A stretch of 64,000 bases of DNA from Tethya wilhelma (Eukaryota; Porifera; Demospongiae; Tethyida; Tethyidae): assembly GCA_964030475.1 (NCBI GenBank), contig CAXIPT010000001.1, forward strand, positions 11,403,593-11,467,592. The letters are read 5' to 3'. Of the stretch, positions 1 to 11,524 are shown in pieces. The position numbers were made by a program, and so were the translations under genes. Position 1 is the stretch's first letter. Every line of letters begins with the position of its first letter. The notes beneath the pieces were generated by a model. That model was not told the DNA's origin and did not search any database. It was given only the letters and a program-made list of their open reading frames with translations.

Positions 1-2
1 AT

Positions 3-98
3 TTAGAGGGATTGACACAAGGAGCTGAGTTGGACGACGCACTGAAGAAGTATAAGACAGCTGTGAAATCTCACAGAAGAATAAGTCTTAATGAATAG
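3..98 (+). CDS. C-terminal tail of an unidentified protein (partial)
   Basis: An open frame enters from the left edge and ends at TAG 96-98, giving 31 residues. The tail is hydrophilic (acidic then Lys/Arg-rich, ending near RISLNE) and an AT-rich 3' flank follows. No domain can be recognised from so short a piece. It could be a last exon of an upstream gene or chance; I only see that the frame is open and compositionally protein-like. Confidence 0.3.
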   Translation, partial: LEGLTQGAELDDALKKYKTAVKSHRRISLNE

Positions 99-849
99 CA
101 TATTTACCACGCCCACTTTAACACATGTATTAAACCATCTGTGGACCTGATCACCTAATTTTGTTCTCTCAAATTTCTTCAACCATCTTTCAACTAGACT
201 TGTTCTGCATATTATTGATTTTTGCCACTGATGTTAATTACTGTTACGAATTTTGTAAAGGACAGCTACTGATTGATATCGGCTTTATAATTAACTAACC
301 ACAAATTTTTTTCTCTCAAAAAGTTTGCTTTTAATACATAGAATGTGCAACATAAGTTTAAAAAGCATAGTGCATTCTACTATGGAGTTCATGTCCAAAA
401 AAGGAAGTTCAATTAAATGAGTGTAGGTCAAACATTAATCATATTCATGAAAATGAACCCGCCCAAATTTTAGCTACACCCTTAAGGATCACATACACCA
501 ATATTTAGAACTGCTACTTTCACCCCTACCATGCTATGCAGTGTCAAATGGTGCATGCTTTTTTGGAAATTCTTGCCTTGTTGCGCTATAGATCCACCTG
601 CAGTGCTCGAATTTACAGTCGGTCACCAGACAATTTCCGGTCAAATTGCGAGTATGTGGACATAATGTCTGTTTACAATTTTTGCTGACACTGCAGAAAT
701 TTTTTGCATGTGCTGCAAAAATAATTGCAGGGCAAGCGCCTGCACTAGCAAAAAAATAAAGGGCAAGCATGTGTGCTAGCAAAAAAATTAATTTGTAAAT
801 GCGCGACCACGTGGGCCAAGTGTAAAATAGTCTATGATATTGGCAAAAC
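99..849. other. AT-rich spacer, no gene seen
   Basis: About 750 bases of AT-rich sequence. The long minus-strand open frame here overlaps the start of the hAT gene and has no recognisable motif. No RNA gene or clear promoter was seen. Confidence 0.5.
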
Positions 850-3123
850 ATGGCTAAGAGAGCAATAACAGATTCTGCTAGCAGTTCCAGTTCTAGCTCT
901 CTTTTAGAAACAGTTAGCAAGAAGAAAAAATTGACAATAGCTACAGTGGACAAATGGGTACTGGAGTATGATAAGACACTTAGTACCGCTGTGTGGCTAG
1001 ATTATGAGAAATCAGACCGCAGCCATGTGTCTAAACTTGTATGTAACATGTGCAAAAGGTTTCAAGACAAAATCAAGGGGACAAGAAACTTCAACCGTGC
1101 CTACATTGATGGATCAGTGAATCTAAGGACATCCAGCTTCAAAGATCACGCCTCCAGTGACATGCATGAAAGGGCTATGACTCTGCTTAAAAAGGAGCAA
1201 TCGTCTTCAGTATGTGAATACTCTCCACTGGCTAGATCTTTCGCTAAGATGAACCCAGAAACCAACAGAAGAATGAAATAGAAATTTGGCACAGCATATG
1301 TGATAGCAAAAGAAGGTATGGCTTTTGCTAGGATGAGTTCACTCTGTCAGCTTCAGGACAGGCATGGTAGTGACCTAGGCTTCTCATATAGGAATGATCA
1401 TGCCTATTCAGAGTTTGTTGGGTACATCTTAGAGAGCAGTTAGTCGATCGTTTAAAGAATGCAAAGTTTATGGCATTCAAATGGATGGTAGTACAGACAG
1501 TGCCAATATTGAGGAGGAAATGTTTACTATAGTGTACTTCGATCGAAACAGCAGTGATGGGTGTGTACATGTTCATAACTCCTTTATGTGTGTGAGAAAA
1601 CCTAAGAGTGTGGATGCAATTGGTTTGTTACGATTGTGTGAAGAGAGCACAGACTTACATTGGACTCGAAGAGGATAGCTGCAAAATAATTGGATTTGGT
1701 TGTGACAGTGCCTCTGTGAATGTTGGTGAACGCACAGGAGTTAAAACCCTTCTTCATTCAGACAGACGATGGGTGGTCACAGTTTGGTGTTTTGCTCATA
1801 GGTTGGAGCTGCCACTGAAAGATTCTCTGAACAAGACCTACTTCTCTGATGTGGATGAATTTCTCATACACATATACTATGTGTACTCAAAGTCACCCAA
1901 GAAATGTCAAGAGTTGGAAGACATAATAGCTGGGTTAAGAGAGTGTTTCGAGCCATCAGAATTCCCAAAGAAAGGAGGAGTGAGACCTCTTCGGGCTTGT
2001 GGCACGAGGTTTGTTGCACACTAAGTACATGCACTCGAACAGATAATCGACAAGTTTGGTGCATACTTGAACCACTTGATCTCTCTTACTGAAGACCCAA
2101 AAACAAAACAAGCTGACAAGAGCAAGCTTCTTGGGTATATACAAAGCTGGAGAAATGGTAAAGTACTAATTGGGTGTGCTTACTTTCATGACCTACTGAA
2201 GCCTGTGTCAGTTCTCTGTAAATCTCTCCAATCAAGAGCTAAGTACTATTGAGGCTATCTTGCGTACATCTACTGCACTCACCAAATTGAAGAAAACCAA
2301 CGTTCGACAGTTTTCATCCGTCCAAAAGATCCTTGACAGGCTGAAAGACTGTAAAACAGGAAGTAGCACGAAAACATATCAGGGTGTAGAAGTCATGCTA
2401 TGTGAAGAGGCCATTTCATTCTATGAGAGAAATTCTATTAATTATATTGAATCAGTTTTGAACTGCCTATGTGATCGCCTACAATCTCAAGAAAGCAATG
2501 TAGGTAGGGAGATCTTCAGCAGTACTTTGAGAATTTTGGTAACACATGGCTGGAACAAAACAGATGATGCCTCGTTTGGATATCAAGCTGTCCAGTGTTT
2601 AGCTGAACATTTTACAGTATCCCTACAGAAGGCTGAAGTCAACGCTGCTCTACTCAGGAAGAATGGGATGATGTAGTTTTCTATGCAAAATACATCAACC
2701 TCACTAAAGATCCTTACCTTGTGGTTTGGTGGAAACTTTATAACTCACCTGATAGTAGCAAGTGGAGTAACATCTTGTCACAGGTCGAGCTCATATTTGC
2801 CTTACCTCTGGTCAATGGTACCGTTGAACAGTGCTGAAAACCAATCGAAGAACAACATTGGGAGAAGATCGGCTAGATGACTTGCTCCGAATCATTCTAG
2901 AAGGCCCACTGCTCGAAGACTGGGACCCTGCTGCTGCAATTAAGCTGTGTTGGACTTATAAGAACAGAAGAACATCAGTTGATACTAGAAAAGAAAATCA
3001 AGGAGTGAAAGCACATCAAAGGCTCCACAAGTCACTCAGGATGAAGAAGACACTGAATATACTTTCTCAGACTGGGAACGCTGGCTTGACTCGGATTCTA
3101 GTTTAGATAGTGATAATGATTAA
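850..3123 (+). pseudogene. hAT-family (ZNF862/C17orf113-like) transposase, decayed
   Basis: Pieces in all three plus frames line up as one protein. The start at 850 gives a Ser-rich, Lys-rich N-terminus, then a TTF/BED-like zinc-binding region with CNMCKRF near residue 66 and a His pair in DHASSDMHERA. The middle holds an RNase-H-like core (FGCDSASVNVGERTGV near 1695-1745, then VWCFAHRLELPLKD). The C-terminal end resembles the hAT dimerisation region (VELIFALPLVNGT near 2788, RRTTLGEDRLDDL near 2845). A frame ending in an Asp/Ser-rich tail stops at TAA 3121-3123. At least five stops or frame changes, including stops after 1278 and 2021, interrupt it. Known hAT proteins are cut-and-paste transposases or domesticated nuclear factors. 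No 8-bp target duplication was identified. Confidence 0.7.
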
Positions 3124-3234
3124 TTATATTATTATACCTATACATTACATGTTCATAATTTTTTAATACAATATTTAGTGACAGGTCATGTTTTTTCTTT
3201 GTCAGACCAATATTAAACTTCTAGGACATTTTGT

Positions 3235-3985
3235 CCTGCTACCCAAAAAAATGATTTGAGCACTGCACCTGCCGCATATTCTTTCATGGCATTAAGGCAG
3301 GATCTCCAATAATTTTTAACATGTGGTTTAGGTTGGAGTTAGCAAACATGCGTGCATCCTGGACACTTCCAGGCCATTTCACAACTATATCTATGAAACA
3401 ATACCTATAATCACAGACAGTCTGTACATTTAAAGAAAATCGACTTTCCTGTTGATATAGTCTGATGAGTTACCTAATGGTTGTTTGATTTCTATATGTG
3501 TTACATCCACTACCCCTAAACATTGTGGAACCGAGAAAGCATTGAAAAATTTTGTTACTTTATCATTCACTGCTTCCTTTTTGAGTGGTAGTGAAATGTA
3601 CTTGGGTCCTTAGTTGAACAATTATTGCTTGAGCTACTCTTCTAACCACCATAGACACAAGGGGTCTTGATACTCCAAATGAATTAGCAGTTTTCCTTAG
3701 TCTACCTTCATCGGACAAGTAGTAGAGTGTCATTGCAACTTGTGTTTCCACAGTCACTGATGGTTGCATATGGGTTTCTTGTTATTCAATATATACTCTT
3801 GGCACAACTGATAGAAAGAGGACCGAGACATTCTAAAGTTCTCTCTCCAATCAATCTCAAGTACAGCACCGGACAAAAAATTGTCGCACAATGCTGAAGT
3901 TCTACCAGGCCTCACCCAATACCATCTCTTTTTTCCTTGAAGATTTCTTCCTTGGTCTTACTGGCCCAGAGAGAGATAGTCCAGT
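3235..3985 (-). pseudogene. PIF/Harbinger transposase (HARBI1-like), decayed
   Basis: Reading right to left, an N-terminal stretch (LCDNFLSGAVLEIDWREN, near 3890-3835) leads into a helix-turn-helix (RKTANSFGVSRPLVSMVV, near 3690). A DDE-nuclease portion follows: LGVVDVTHIEIKQP near 3505, then [17 protein letters not shown] near 3400 and [14 protein letters not shown]. This order is typical of HARBI1-type DDE transposases. The catalytic Asp positions in VVDVTH and [11 protein letters not shown] are visible. Frame changes near 3565 and 3445 and a missing C-terminal end mark it as dead. It lies between the hAT relic and a MULE relic on the same strand. Confidence 0.7.
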
Positions 3986-4209
3986 ACTGAGAATCTGTCT
4001 TCTTTGTTGGTAATAGCTGTTATACTAATTGGTAAGTATCCATTGTGCTTTTAAAGCCAATACCAGAAGAATGAGCAGAGTAACAAGCAGAGAGAATAGT
4101 TTGCTGTTCATCTTGCATGTAGTTAGCAATGCGGTTTCTGGGTTTACGTAGCAACGAACCGCATGTGTATTTAGAACTTTGAATTGTGTTTTCATTTTGT
4201 CACGGTTCA

Positions 4210-4302
4210 AGTTCCGTTTTCGCGTTTTTAGTGTAAACTGTAGCACATCCGCAATATAAATGTTGCGTTTTCAAACGGAAACACTACTGTGTAAACGAGG
4301 CC
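4210..4302 (-). repeat. Terminal inverted repeat region of the Harbinger-type element
   Basis: On the minus strand the sequence from 4302 leftward begins GGCCTCGTTTACACAG, and a TAA trinucleotide (4303-4305) flanks it. PIF/Harbinger elements use 3-bp TWA targets and such ends. The junction falls inside the MULE frame just after its TNMYLERYTC stretch. The partner end was not found to the left, so the element is incomplete or diverged. Confidence 0.5.
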
Positions 4303-4305
4303 TTA

Positions 4306-6420
4306 CTTCACATGTATACCTCTCAAGATACATGTTGGTGTCTGTATCGGCATGTTCAAAGTGTCTATAACATCGTGCCCATTTTTCTGATAGACATGCA
4401 AGTAGACAATACAATAATTGTATATAGTCACCTATACCTGCTCTGTTTTGATAATACTCTTTGAAGTATACTGTGAAGTTGGGTTCTTTTGCTTCCAATA
4501 TGCAACAAACTGAGTCATTTGTGAATGGAATTGCTTCACGTCCACTTCTGCTTCCAAGATACATGTTTGATACATTATCTGCTGATTTTCCTTAGGAGGT
4601 ATTTTTTTCCAAGCTCTGCATGTATTAATTAAAAAAGAATCATATGCATATGATGCTTTACACTTAATATGAATATATACATAAAATAGAAGTTCTCACT
4701 GGTCCACATGCCAACGACAAAGCAAGTGCTCGATGCCATCTCTATACACTTTCTTATGTACATATTATCTGTAGCAAATTACACATGACACATATCTAAA
4801 GTTTTCTCTCTCTCACACACACACACACAAACACACACGACCCTGTACATACACCAAAATTTTACCATCATCACACATAAAAGCAGTGATTAGAGTCAGG
4901 GGTGAAAATTCTTTGATTGAGTGAAAAAGCAAATGTAGAACATCTGTGATTTCTTAATAGGTAATACACCAAGCAGCCTGTACATATTCATACATATTGA
5001 TACATGTACACATACTTGATGCACAGTTTCTTGTATTTTTCTGCTTACCTTGCCCAAACTGGTCAGCAATCATGACTGAAATTAAGTTAAATCCATATGC
5101 ATTTGTCCCATGTGTTGCATCAACACAAAAGTAGCATGATTTTGATAGCATTCCTTCTGGAATTCAGTCTGCAATACCAACATAAATGATTTCTTTTGAA
5201 GAGTTGGGTAGCTGCATGGGATTTGTTTCATTTTGACGCTTGTACAACAATACAGGATTGTAGGGTTCATTCTGCAAATAGATTCACAGAAACTAGATCT
5301 TCACAATTTCTAACAAGAGTCTTATCTTTGAATTTAGCATGAACATTAGCAATATCTTGTCTGGTAACGAAGTGCTTTTGAGTGGGATTGCAAAACTCTC
5401 CTGTTGGATCTATGTTCTACATCTGACCTAACATCTTCATGTTTGAAAAAAATAATAATGCACATCCTTGTATACATGTATACATTGCTACACACCTTCT
5501 ATTATCCTGTCAGGTGGAATACCATTTGTCAGCTGTGTACTGCTCGGTAAGGGTAGATAAGCATCCTCTGATGGTCTTAGACCATGATTTGTATGTGCTG
5601 TAACATCTCAATATGCTGATCATGGTATACATTTGCGTACATTTGTGAGATACATATGTCATTTATCTTTCTGGACATTCTTTGCTTAGGCCTGCGTTTA
5701 GTTGTTAATCGAGGTTTTTCACACTTTCTGTGCATACAGAACAAATTCACACCTCACCATCAATATTGAAGCAACTAGTGTGCATCCACTGTCTACAATC
5801 TGTGTTAGGACACTTTATCTAGTCATTCAACAGTTGTCCATCAACAAGATCGTCTTAATTCAGACTTAGCACTGCCTAGTTATCTTTACTTCCGTTCTTT
5901 GTAGGACAGTGAAAAGGTTTTGCACTGTCCTTTAGCCACTTTTTCTACTGTTGAAAAGAAATACCTCCTTTCTCCATTAAACTGTGCCATTTGTCCAACT
6001 GTTCAACGCACTGAGAACGTAAGCCAACTCCCTTAGTAGGAGAGACAATTGTACTGGCAACTGAAGACTTTGGCTTGCTACTTCAGAGAAATGGTTTATC
6101 TGGAGGATTTGAATAAGAGGCATGTTTTTTGAGATGTATCATATGGGCCCAAGCACAGATTTGCTATATTGTCGTGCATTTTTTTTCTGATGACCATCAT
6201 ATCGAGATCGACTGACTTTAGTAGATGGTGCATCAACAGGAGTCTTGCGTTTCTTCAAATTCTTAACCTAAAAAATTATTTGCCTTCGTGTTTTGTACTT
6301 TCATACATTTGTTTTCAGATATGCTGGCCAGTTTACATTTTTTGCCATCACCAGGAATGATATAACCAAACTGTATGTCATTATCACTGGAAACATGTTT
6401 GATTTAGAAAAGATTCAGTT
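4306..6420 (-). pseudogene. Mutator-like (MULE) transposase gene with PHD-like finger, decayed
   Basis: Scattered pieces on minus run in gene order. A basic N-terminal region (near 6400-6180) is followed by a Cys/His cluster resembling a PHD finger (CPNTDCRQWMHTSCF near 5815-5770, then CSVCTES). Next come TRQDIANVHAKFKDKTLVRN near 5370-5310 and the RNase-H-like core CYFCVDATHGTNAYGF near 5140, ISVMIADQFGQG. The last pieces are IPPKENQ, then WARCYRHFEHADTDTNMYLE near 4380-4320. MULE and ZSWIM-type proteins share the Asp-Ala-Thr-His and Asn-Met motifs. Multiple frameshifts and probable introns are present. The C-terminal SWIM part is missing where the Harbinger end begins at 4302. The PHD-like call is the least certain part. 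Confidence 0.6.
4807..4838. repeat. (CA)n microsatellite
   Basis: Short CT/CA dinucleotide run within the MULE relic, in a likely intron. Confidence 0.9.
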
Positions 6421-6563
6421 CATTCTCAGATAGTACATGTGACAAAAAAAGAAGATTCTAGAAAAAACTAAACTTAGAGTTCAATGACATAATCCGATAA
6501 GTTCTAAATATAGAATCAGTGAATAAGCTATGTACAACTAAGTAATTGTTTTTACAACACTCC

Positions 6564-6657
6564 TCAATTTTTAGTTGTATTCTCAATCAGTCCGAGTGAT
6601 TGCCTTAATTTCTCAAATTGTCCTCTTGGCAGAGACTTGGTAAAAATATCAGCAACC
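6564..6657 (-). pseudogene. Copia A pol, C-terminal 30 residues
   Basis: On minus this reads VADIFTKSLPRGQFEKLRQS and ends with TGA at 6564-6566. That stretch is the usual copia RNase H C-terminus and directly continues the frame that stops at 9187. The split is caused by the 2,521-bp insertion between 6662 and 9182. Confidence 0.85.
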
Positions 6658-6790
6658 ATTTGTGATCAAATTTGCGAAAACCGACCAGGTAGTACTTTCC
6701 GCGAATTTTGAGTTAGCAATTGCAGAGTAATCTACGTCATTGCAGCTAGCTATATTCCAAATTTGAAGCGGCTAGGCGCTATAGTTTTGG

Positions 6791-7030
6791 AGATATGTAC
6801 GGAAGCCGAGAGGGGCAATCCCGCCACGCGGCCGTCCTTTATTTCCGCCATGGCGATCGCCTTTCCGCCAAGGCGCCGCCCTGTTTCCGCCATGGCGATC
6901 GCCTTTCCGCCAAAGCGATCGCGAAGGCGATCGCCACCGCGGAAAGTGCGCGATCGCCCACGCGGAAACCAAAACCCGCCAGCGCGGTCGCTAAAATAAA
7001 AATCTTTTTGCGAGCTATTTAATAACGCGC
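6791..7030 (+). repeat. GC-rich inverted arm, left, rich in GCGATCGC
   Basis: A sharp GC-rich block in AT-rich surroundings. It contains five copies of the octamer GCGATCGC, most as GGCGATCGCC, interspersed with CCATGG and TTTCCGCC words. Its outer end (GATATGTACGGAAGCCGAG) and inner end (GAGCTATTTAATAACGCGC) reappear in inverted orientation in the right arm. Confidence 0.85.
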
Positions 7031-7971
7031 GTGAAGAGTGACGATACATGATATTAATCTTAGAAGACCGTTTACCAAATGGCAGTAAGCTTACTAGATG
7101 TTTTTGAAAGCTGCTGTGTCGTTTTGGACTCTCCAATCTCATGTTGATGAAACCTATGTCATTTCTTTATGTTGTGATTAACTCTTCTTTTCTTTCTCTT
7201 AATTTGCTTCACTTTATGTAAATTGTGTGACTTTTGTTTGCATGTTGTTGACGACAATAATATAATAATAATATCACTCCAAGAGAAACCGCAGTGACAG
7301 CACTAAGTATTAAGAGTAAGATAAGTGTTTGTACAGTAATTATTATTGTATAATAGCATTATAAAAAAATTAATTAACTCTCACTTAATGCCTTCATCAA
7401 AGTGCGAGTTATAAGTAGAGACAAAGTTAGCTGATCACAGGATGAGTAGCTTTTAACATGGAAGGAAAATTTAGACAAGCAAACACAACAATTAATATAC
7501 AATGTTGTGCTATTCAGATTAGTAATTGAATTGTCTATACAGGTAATGGTTAATAAATAATTAATAATACAGGTAATGGTTAATATAACAATGCATGGTT
7601 AAGCTTACTGGCTGTATTAAAACAGAGCTTAACTTTATTAAGCTTCCGCATATTATGGAGTTAGGTTAAGGATCGCAAAGACTTCTGATAACTTTAGTAG
7701 GTTAGTTTAGGAGCTGCAAATAAACAGTCAGCATTGCCATGAAAGAAGTATCAGTGATAAAAATTATTAGATATCGTCTCAGTAGTTGTGACCATTCACA
7801 GCACTAAATTTTAATATTAACAAACCAACTATTCAATCTTTTTCCTCAGGTGTTGAAAGGTATACACTCTTTCTAGGATGCTAAAACTGAGACACAGTCG
7901 TTGAATCCACTGATTGAACTTACCTGGTAAAGGGTGAATTAGATTTATGTTACGTACGTTCTACCAGCCAG

Positions 7972-8250
7972 GCGTGTTATTAAATAGCTCGCAAAAAATA
8001 TATTTTTTTGGCGACCGCGCTGGCGATTTTTTGTTTCCGCGTTGGCGATCGCGCCCTTTCCGCGGTAGCGATCGCCTTCGCGGAGGCGCGGTCGCTTTGG
8101 CGGCGCCTTGGCGGAAGAGCGATCGCTTTGGCGGAGAAGCGATCGCCATGGCGGAAATGGGGCGGCGCGTTGGCGGAAAGGCGACCGCCATGGCGGAAAT
8201 GAGGCGAAGCCGCGTGGCGGGATTGCCCCTCTCGGCTTCCATAGATATGA
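7972..8250 (-). repeat. GC-rich inverted arm, right, rich in GCGATCGC
   Basis: Inverted, diverged partner of the left arm with four GCGATCGC octamers. It is bounded by GCGTGTTATTAAATAGCTCG on the inner side and GCTTCCATAGATATGAG on the outer side. The arms are about 940 bases apart and could form a long stem. Order and number of the short words differ between arms, so they have rearranged or turned over internally. Confidence 0.8.
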
Positions 8251-9186
8251 GCTCAAATATACCGACCGTTCATTCCAATTTTACTCGCTAAAAACGTGTT
8301 CGAATACGTTGCTAAGTGCGAGTACACGAACTCCGTATACTATCCGTGTTACAAACAATTTATGTTTGTGGTATAATTTTCATGTAGTATCAGAATATGC
8401 ATGAAGTAAGTTGACGCGCTAGTTAAAACTTACTTTTTGAGCTTTTTCAAAGACACAGAAGACCAGAGAGCCTTCTCACCAACGAGGTAAGTAAGTCTAC
8501 TAAGTAGAATAATGTAGCGGGTGGGCTGTAACTAGAGTAACTAGGCTATAAATGGCGCAGAAATAAGCGCCCAATAGTAAGTGCATGTATCTGTACCTAT
8601 TCTAACTGTAGAAAATAGTCTAGCTAATACTTACTACCCATTGAATCATAAGCGCTTAGCTTGTATCTCCCACAAATTTCATTGTAAACTTATAATACAC
8701 GATGTACACAACATTCATTCATTATTATGCAGATAAACAGCTCCTGGCATAGCCCAGCAATTCTGCAACGCTGTAGGGTGTCTTCTGATGATCTTCAAGA
8801 GATTTCTTTCTGCTAGAAGTGTTTAGATCATGAAGAATTCAGTGTTTTTTTGTTTAAAATTAAATATGCATTATTATAATGAGATGCACAAGCAGCAGCT
8901 GCATCGTGTACTTATCAGAATTATTAATCAATGAACATAGCAACATATCCCGTGTACTAACGGGAGAGAAGCTAGCCATGGCTGACATAGCTGCATTCAA
9001 GCGCTCATATCTCAGCAATTGAAGCAGCCCCACCCGTAAAATCTCGTCTGCAGCTCGCCAAGGTATGCCCCTCCCCTCTTGTGCAAAAAAATCAATTTCG
9101 CGCGCGCGTCGCGAATTACACTAAAACCGCCGATTACTACAAAGTTTGGTACTACCTGGTCGGTTTTCCAAAATTCGGTCACATTT

Positions 9187-11033
9187 CCTTGGTAGGGCAA
9201 TACGACAGACAAACAGTTCCATGTTGTACACACTCTCTAATGAAGTGGTGCCGAATGTCTATGTGCTTTGTTCTTTTGTGTCCTACTGGATTCTTTGCCA
9301 TTGCAATTGATCCTTGGTTGTCCTCAAGTATCTCAGTTGGTTCTTGCATGTTGACACCTAGATCAGACAATAGTTGTCTGAGCCAAATTGCTTCCTGGGT
9401 GGCGGATCCCAGAGCAACATATTCCGCCTCTGCAGTTGATAAGGCAACTGTAGCTTGCTTTTGACTTAGCCAACTGACAGCTCCTCCTGACATCAAAAAA
9501 ACATTGCCACTTGTTGAGTGACGGTTATCCAGGTCGTTTGCCCAGTCGGCATCAGAATAGCCAAAGAGATGTTTTCCTGGTACTGTAGCACTAGATCAAG
9601 TGTACCCTTTAGGTACTTGAAGATTCTCTTGACAGCCGTAAGGTGAGCCTCTGTTGGTTCAGAGTTGAACTTTGATACGACTCCTACAGCATAAGATATA
9701 TCTGGTCTGGTAGCTCTAGCTGCATGCAGTAAACTTCCCACCATAGATTGATAGTGAACTGGGTCCACTTTCTTACTATGTCCATCAGCCTTGACCAGCT
9801 TCACATAGGTGTTGCAACAGGATTAGCTTCAAGAAGTTTGTACTTCTCCAATAGTTTTAGTAGATACTGCATAGAGATGCCATCCTCAGTCTGCTGAAAG
9901 TTGACTCCAAGACAATACTCAAGTTGTCCCATGTCCTTCATTTTGAAGGTGTCTGAGAGACTTGACTTCATCTTCTGTATCCAAGCTGATTTTTGAGCGA
10001 TGAGAATCAGATCATCCACATAGACGGCAATGATTTCAAGTCTTCCTTCACTGTCACGGATGAATACACACGGGTCAGCACCGCTTTGAACGTACACATC
10101 ACGCCTTAGATATTGACAGAACTTTTCGTTCCAGCATCGTGGTGACTGCTTTAATCCGTAGAGAGATTTTTTTAGCTTGCATACTTGTTGTTCTTTTCCA
10201 GGTATTATATACCCAGGTGGCTGACACATGTAGATCTCCTCCTTGAGGTCACCGTTTAAAAACGCTGTCACGACATCCATTTTATGAACTTGCATCTTGC
10301 GTTCAACTGCAAAGGCAAGTAGTGATCGAATAGAGGACAGTCTAGCAACAGGGGAGAATACTTCATCGTACTCAATACCGTATTTCTGCAAAAATCCCTG
10401 CGCGACGAGTCGGCCCTTAAACTTCATCACTTCTCCTTGACTATCATACTTGACACGAAAAACCCATTTACAGCCAATCGCTTTTCAGCCTTCTGGTAAA
10501 TCCACAAGCTCCCAGGTATTGTTTTCAATAAGAGATTGATACTCAGAGTCAGCAGCAGCTCTCCAATGTTCTGAGTTGCTGCCAGTGATAGCCTCTTCAA
10601 TTGTAGAAGGCTCCTCAATCTCGGTTGCTCGAAGTGCAACATGGCAGGTATATTCGTCAAAGCCATAGTGGATACAAGGTCTCCTAGTTCGATCTGATTG
10701 TCTGAGTGGGTTCACATCAGTAGATTGATCTCCAACAGTTTCCTCCTCATGTGGGCAGTCCAGAGTGATCTCCACTTCCTGTGTGCCTTTTTCTGTTTCA
10801 AGCTCATGATTTCTCCAGAAATCATTCTCATTGAAGACAACGTCATGACGGATGTAGCATTTCTGCTTGAGCTCATCCCAGACTCTGTAGTTTCCAGAGG
10901 TTTCAGTGTACCCAATGAACCTGAACTTCTGGGCTTTCATGTCCAGCTTCTTACGTTCACCATCAGGTACGTGTACATACACAGTACAGCCAAACACTCG
11001 GATGTGTTCGAGATTGGGATTGGCTTTGTTCAC
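9187..11033 (-). pseudogene. Copia A pol: integrase tail, reverse transcriptase, RNase H
   Basis: The integrase C-terminal region starts near 11033 (NPNLEHIRVFGCTVYVHVP) and continues to RQSDRTRRP near 10700 and NSEHWRAAADSEY near 10560. Frames then shift near 10485-10430 into the reverse transcriptase, with VHKMDVVTAFLNGDLKEEIY near 10280 and the catalytic YVDDLILIA near 10020. Another shift near 9800 leads into the connection domain (MVGSLLHAARATRPDI). RNase H follows with ALSTAEAEYVALGSATQEA near 9430. The frame ends at the insertion site at 9187 after SYCPTKEM. Two frame changes make it a pseudogene, but all motifs are recognisable and the order is the standard copia order. Confidence 0.85.
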
Positions 11034-11524
11034 TCGATCTCAAGTACGTAAGTTGTTTTCGCGCAGTGTGCACGTGACATTATTTACAAGAGCTATGTAC
11101 GTAGCTATACACTGACCCGAGTCCCATGAGAAATAATAATTGACCTGCAAAATAAAGAACAGGTATTAAATTTACAGTAGATATTGAACAGATAGTCTAG
11201 ATGAAGTCTAAGTTGTTAAAAAATTATTAGCATATTTGAATGATTGTACTCTCTCCAGTGTGAGTAAGAGGAGGTGAAAGTGTTTGTCTTCCACTAATAA
11301 TAGGTTTTATACAATCATAGTGGCACCCATCTTGATGACATATTTCTATCCAAGTTCTTCTCTGTGAATTGAATTGATCAAGCCATTCTTGGATTTCTTG
11401 AGAAATTGTACATTCTCTGCGGAGTGGGGAGATTTTTGTCCATACATAGTCACTGTTGGACAGTAAGGAATTAGTTGCAGTATAGATAGTAACATTGAAA
11501 AGAGTAGAGGTTGCTTTTAGTTCC

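Larger units (their letters stand above)
6662..9182. mobile_element. 2,521-bp non-autonomous TIR element inside Copia A
   Basis: Both ends carry an imperfect inverted repeat of about 34 bases. On plus the left end starts GTGATCAAATTTGCGAAAAC; the right end is its near complement, with about four mismatches in the outer 24 bases. ATTT flanks both sides (6658-6661 and 9183-9186) as a 4-bp target duplication. Removing the element makes the copia frame continuous. No transposase is visible inside. The open frames in it come from the GC-rich arms in several phases and are not credible genes. The interior between and outside the arms is AT-rich and featureless to me. Confidence 0.8.
6425..11036 (-). 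mobile_element. Copia-type retroelement A (3' half), interrupted
   Basis: A Ty1/copia pol runs right to left from 11033. It is interrupted between 9186 and 6658 by a separate DNA element and resumes at 6657 to its stop at 6564-6566. A purine-rich GAGGAG sits just before a putative 3' LTR start (TGTTGTAAAA) at 6559. The lower LTR limit is not resolved; 6425 marks where MULE-like sequence resumes. The 5' half is absent: at 11036 the sequence changes to the end of the inverted MULE duplication. Copia B at 48.3-51.4 kb is a related but distinct copy holding the opposite half. Confidence 0.75.

Noticed and set aside
6791..8250. Cyanobacterial contamination suggested by GCGATCGC repeats
   Set aside because: The arms lie within a TIR element that has target duplications inside a copia gene, so they are part of this genome. 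A distant bacterial origin of the motif remains open.
6750..8291. Long Arg/Ala-rich open frames in the GC-rich arms
   Set aside because: They occur in several overlapping frames on both strands because the repeated GC-rich words lack stop codons. No motif or start context supports a gene.
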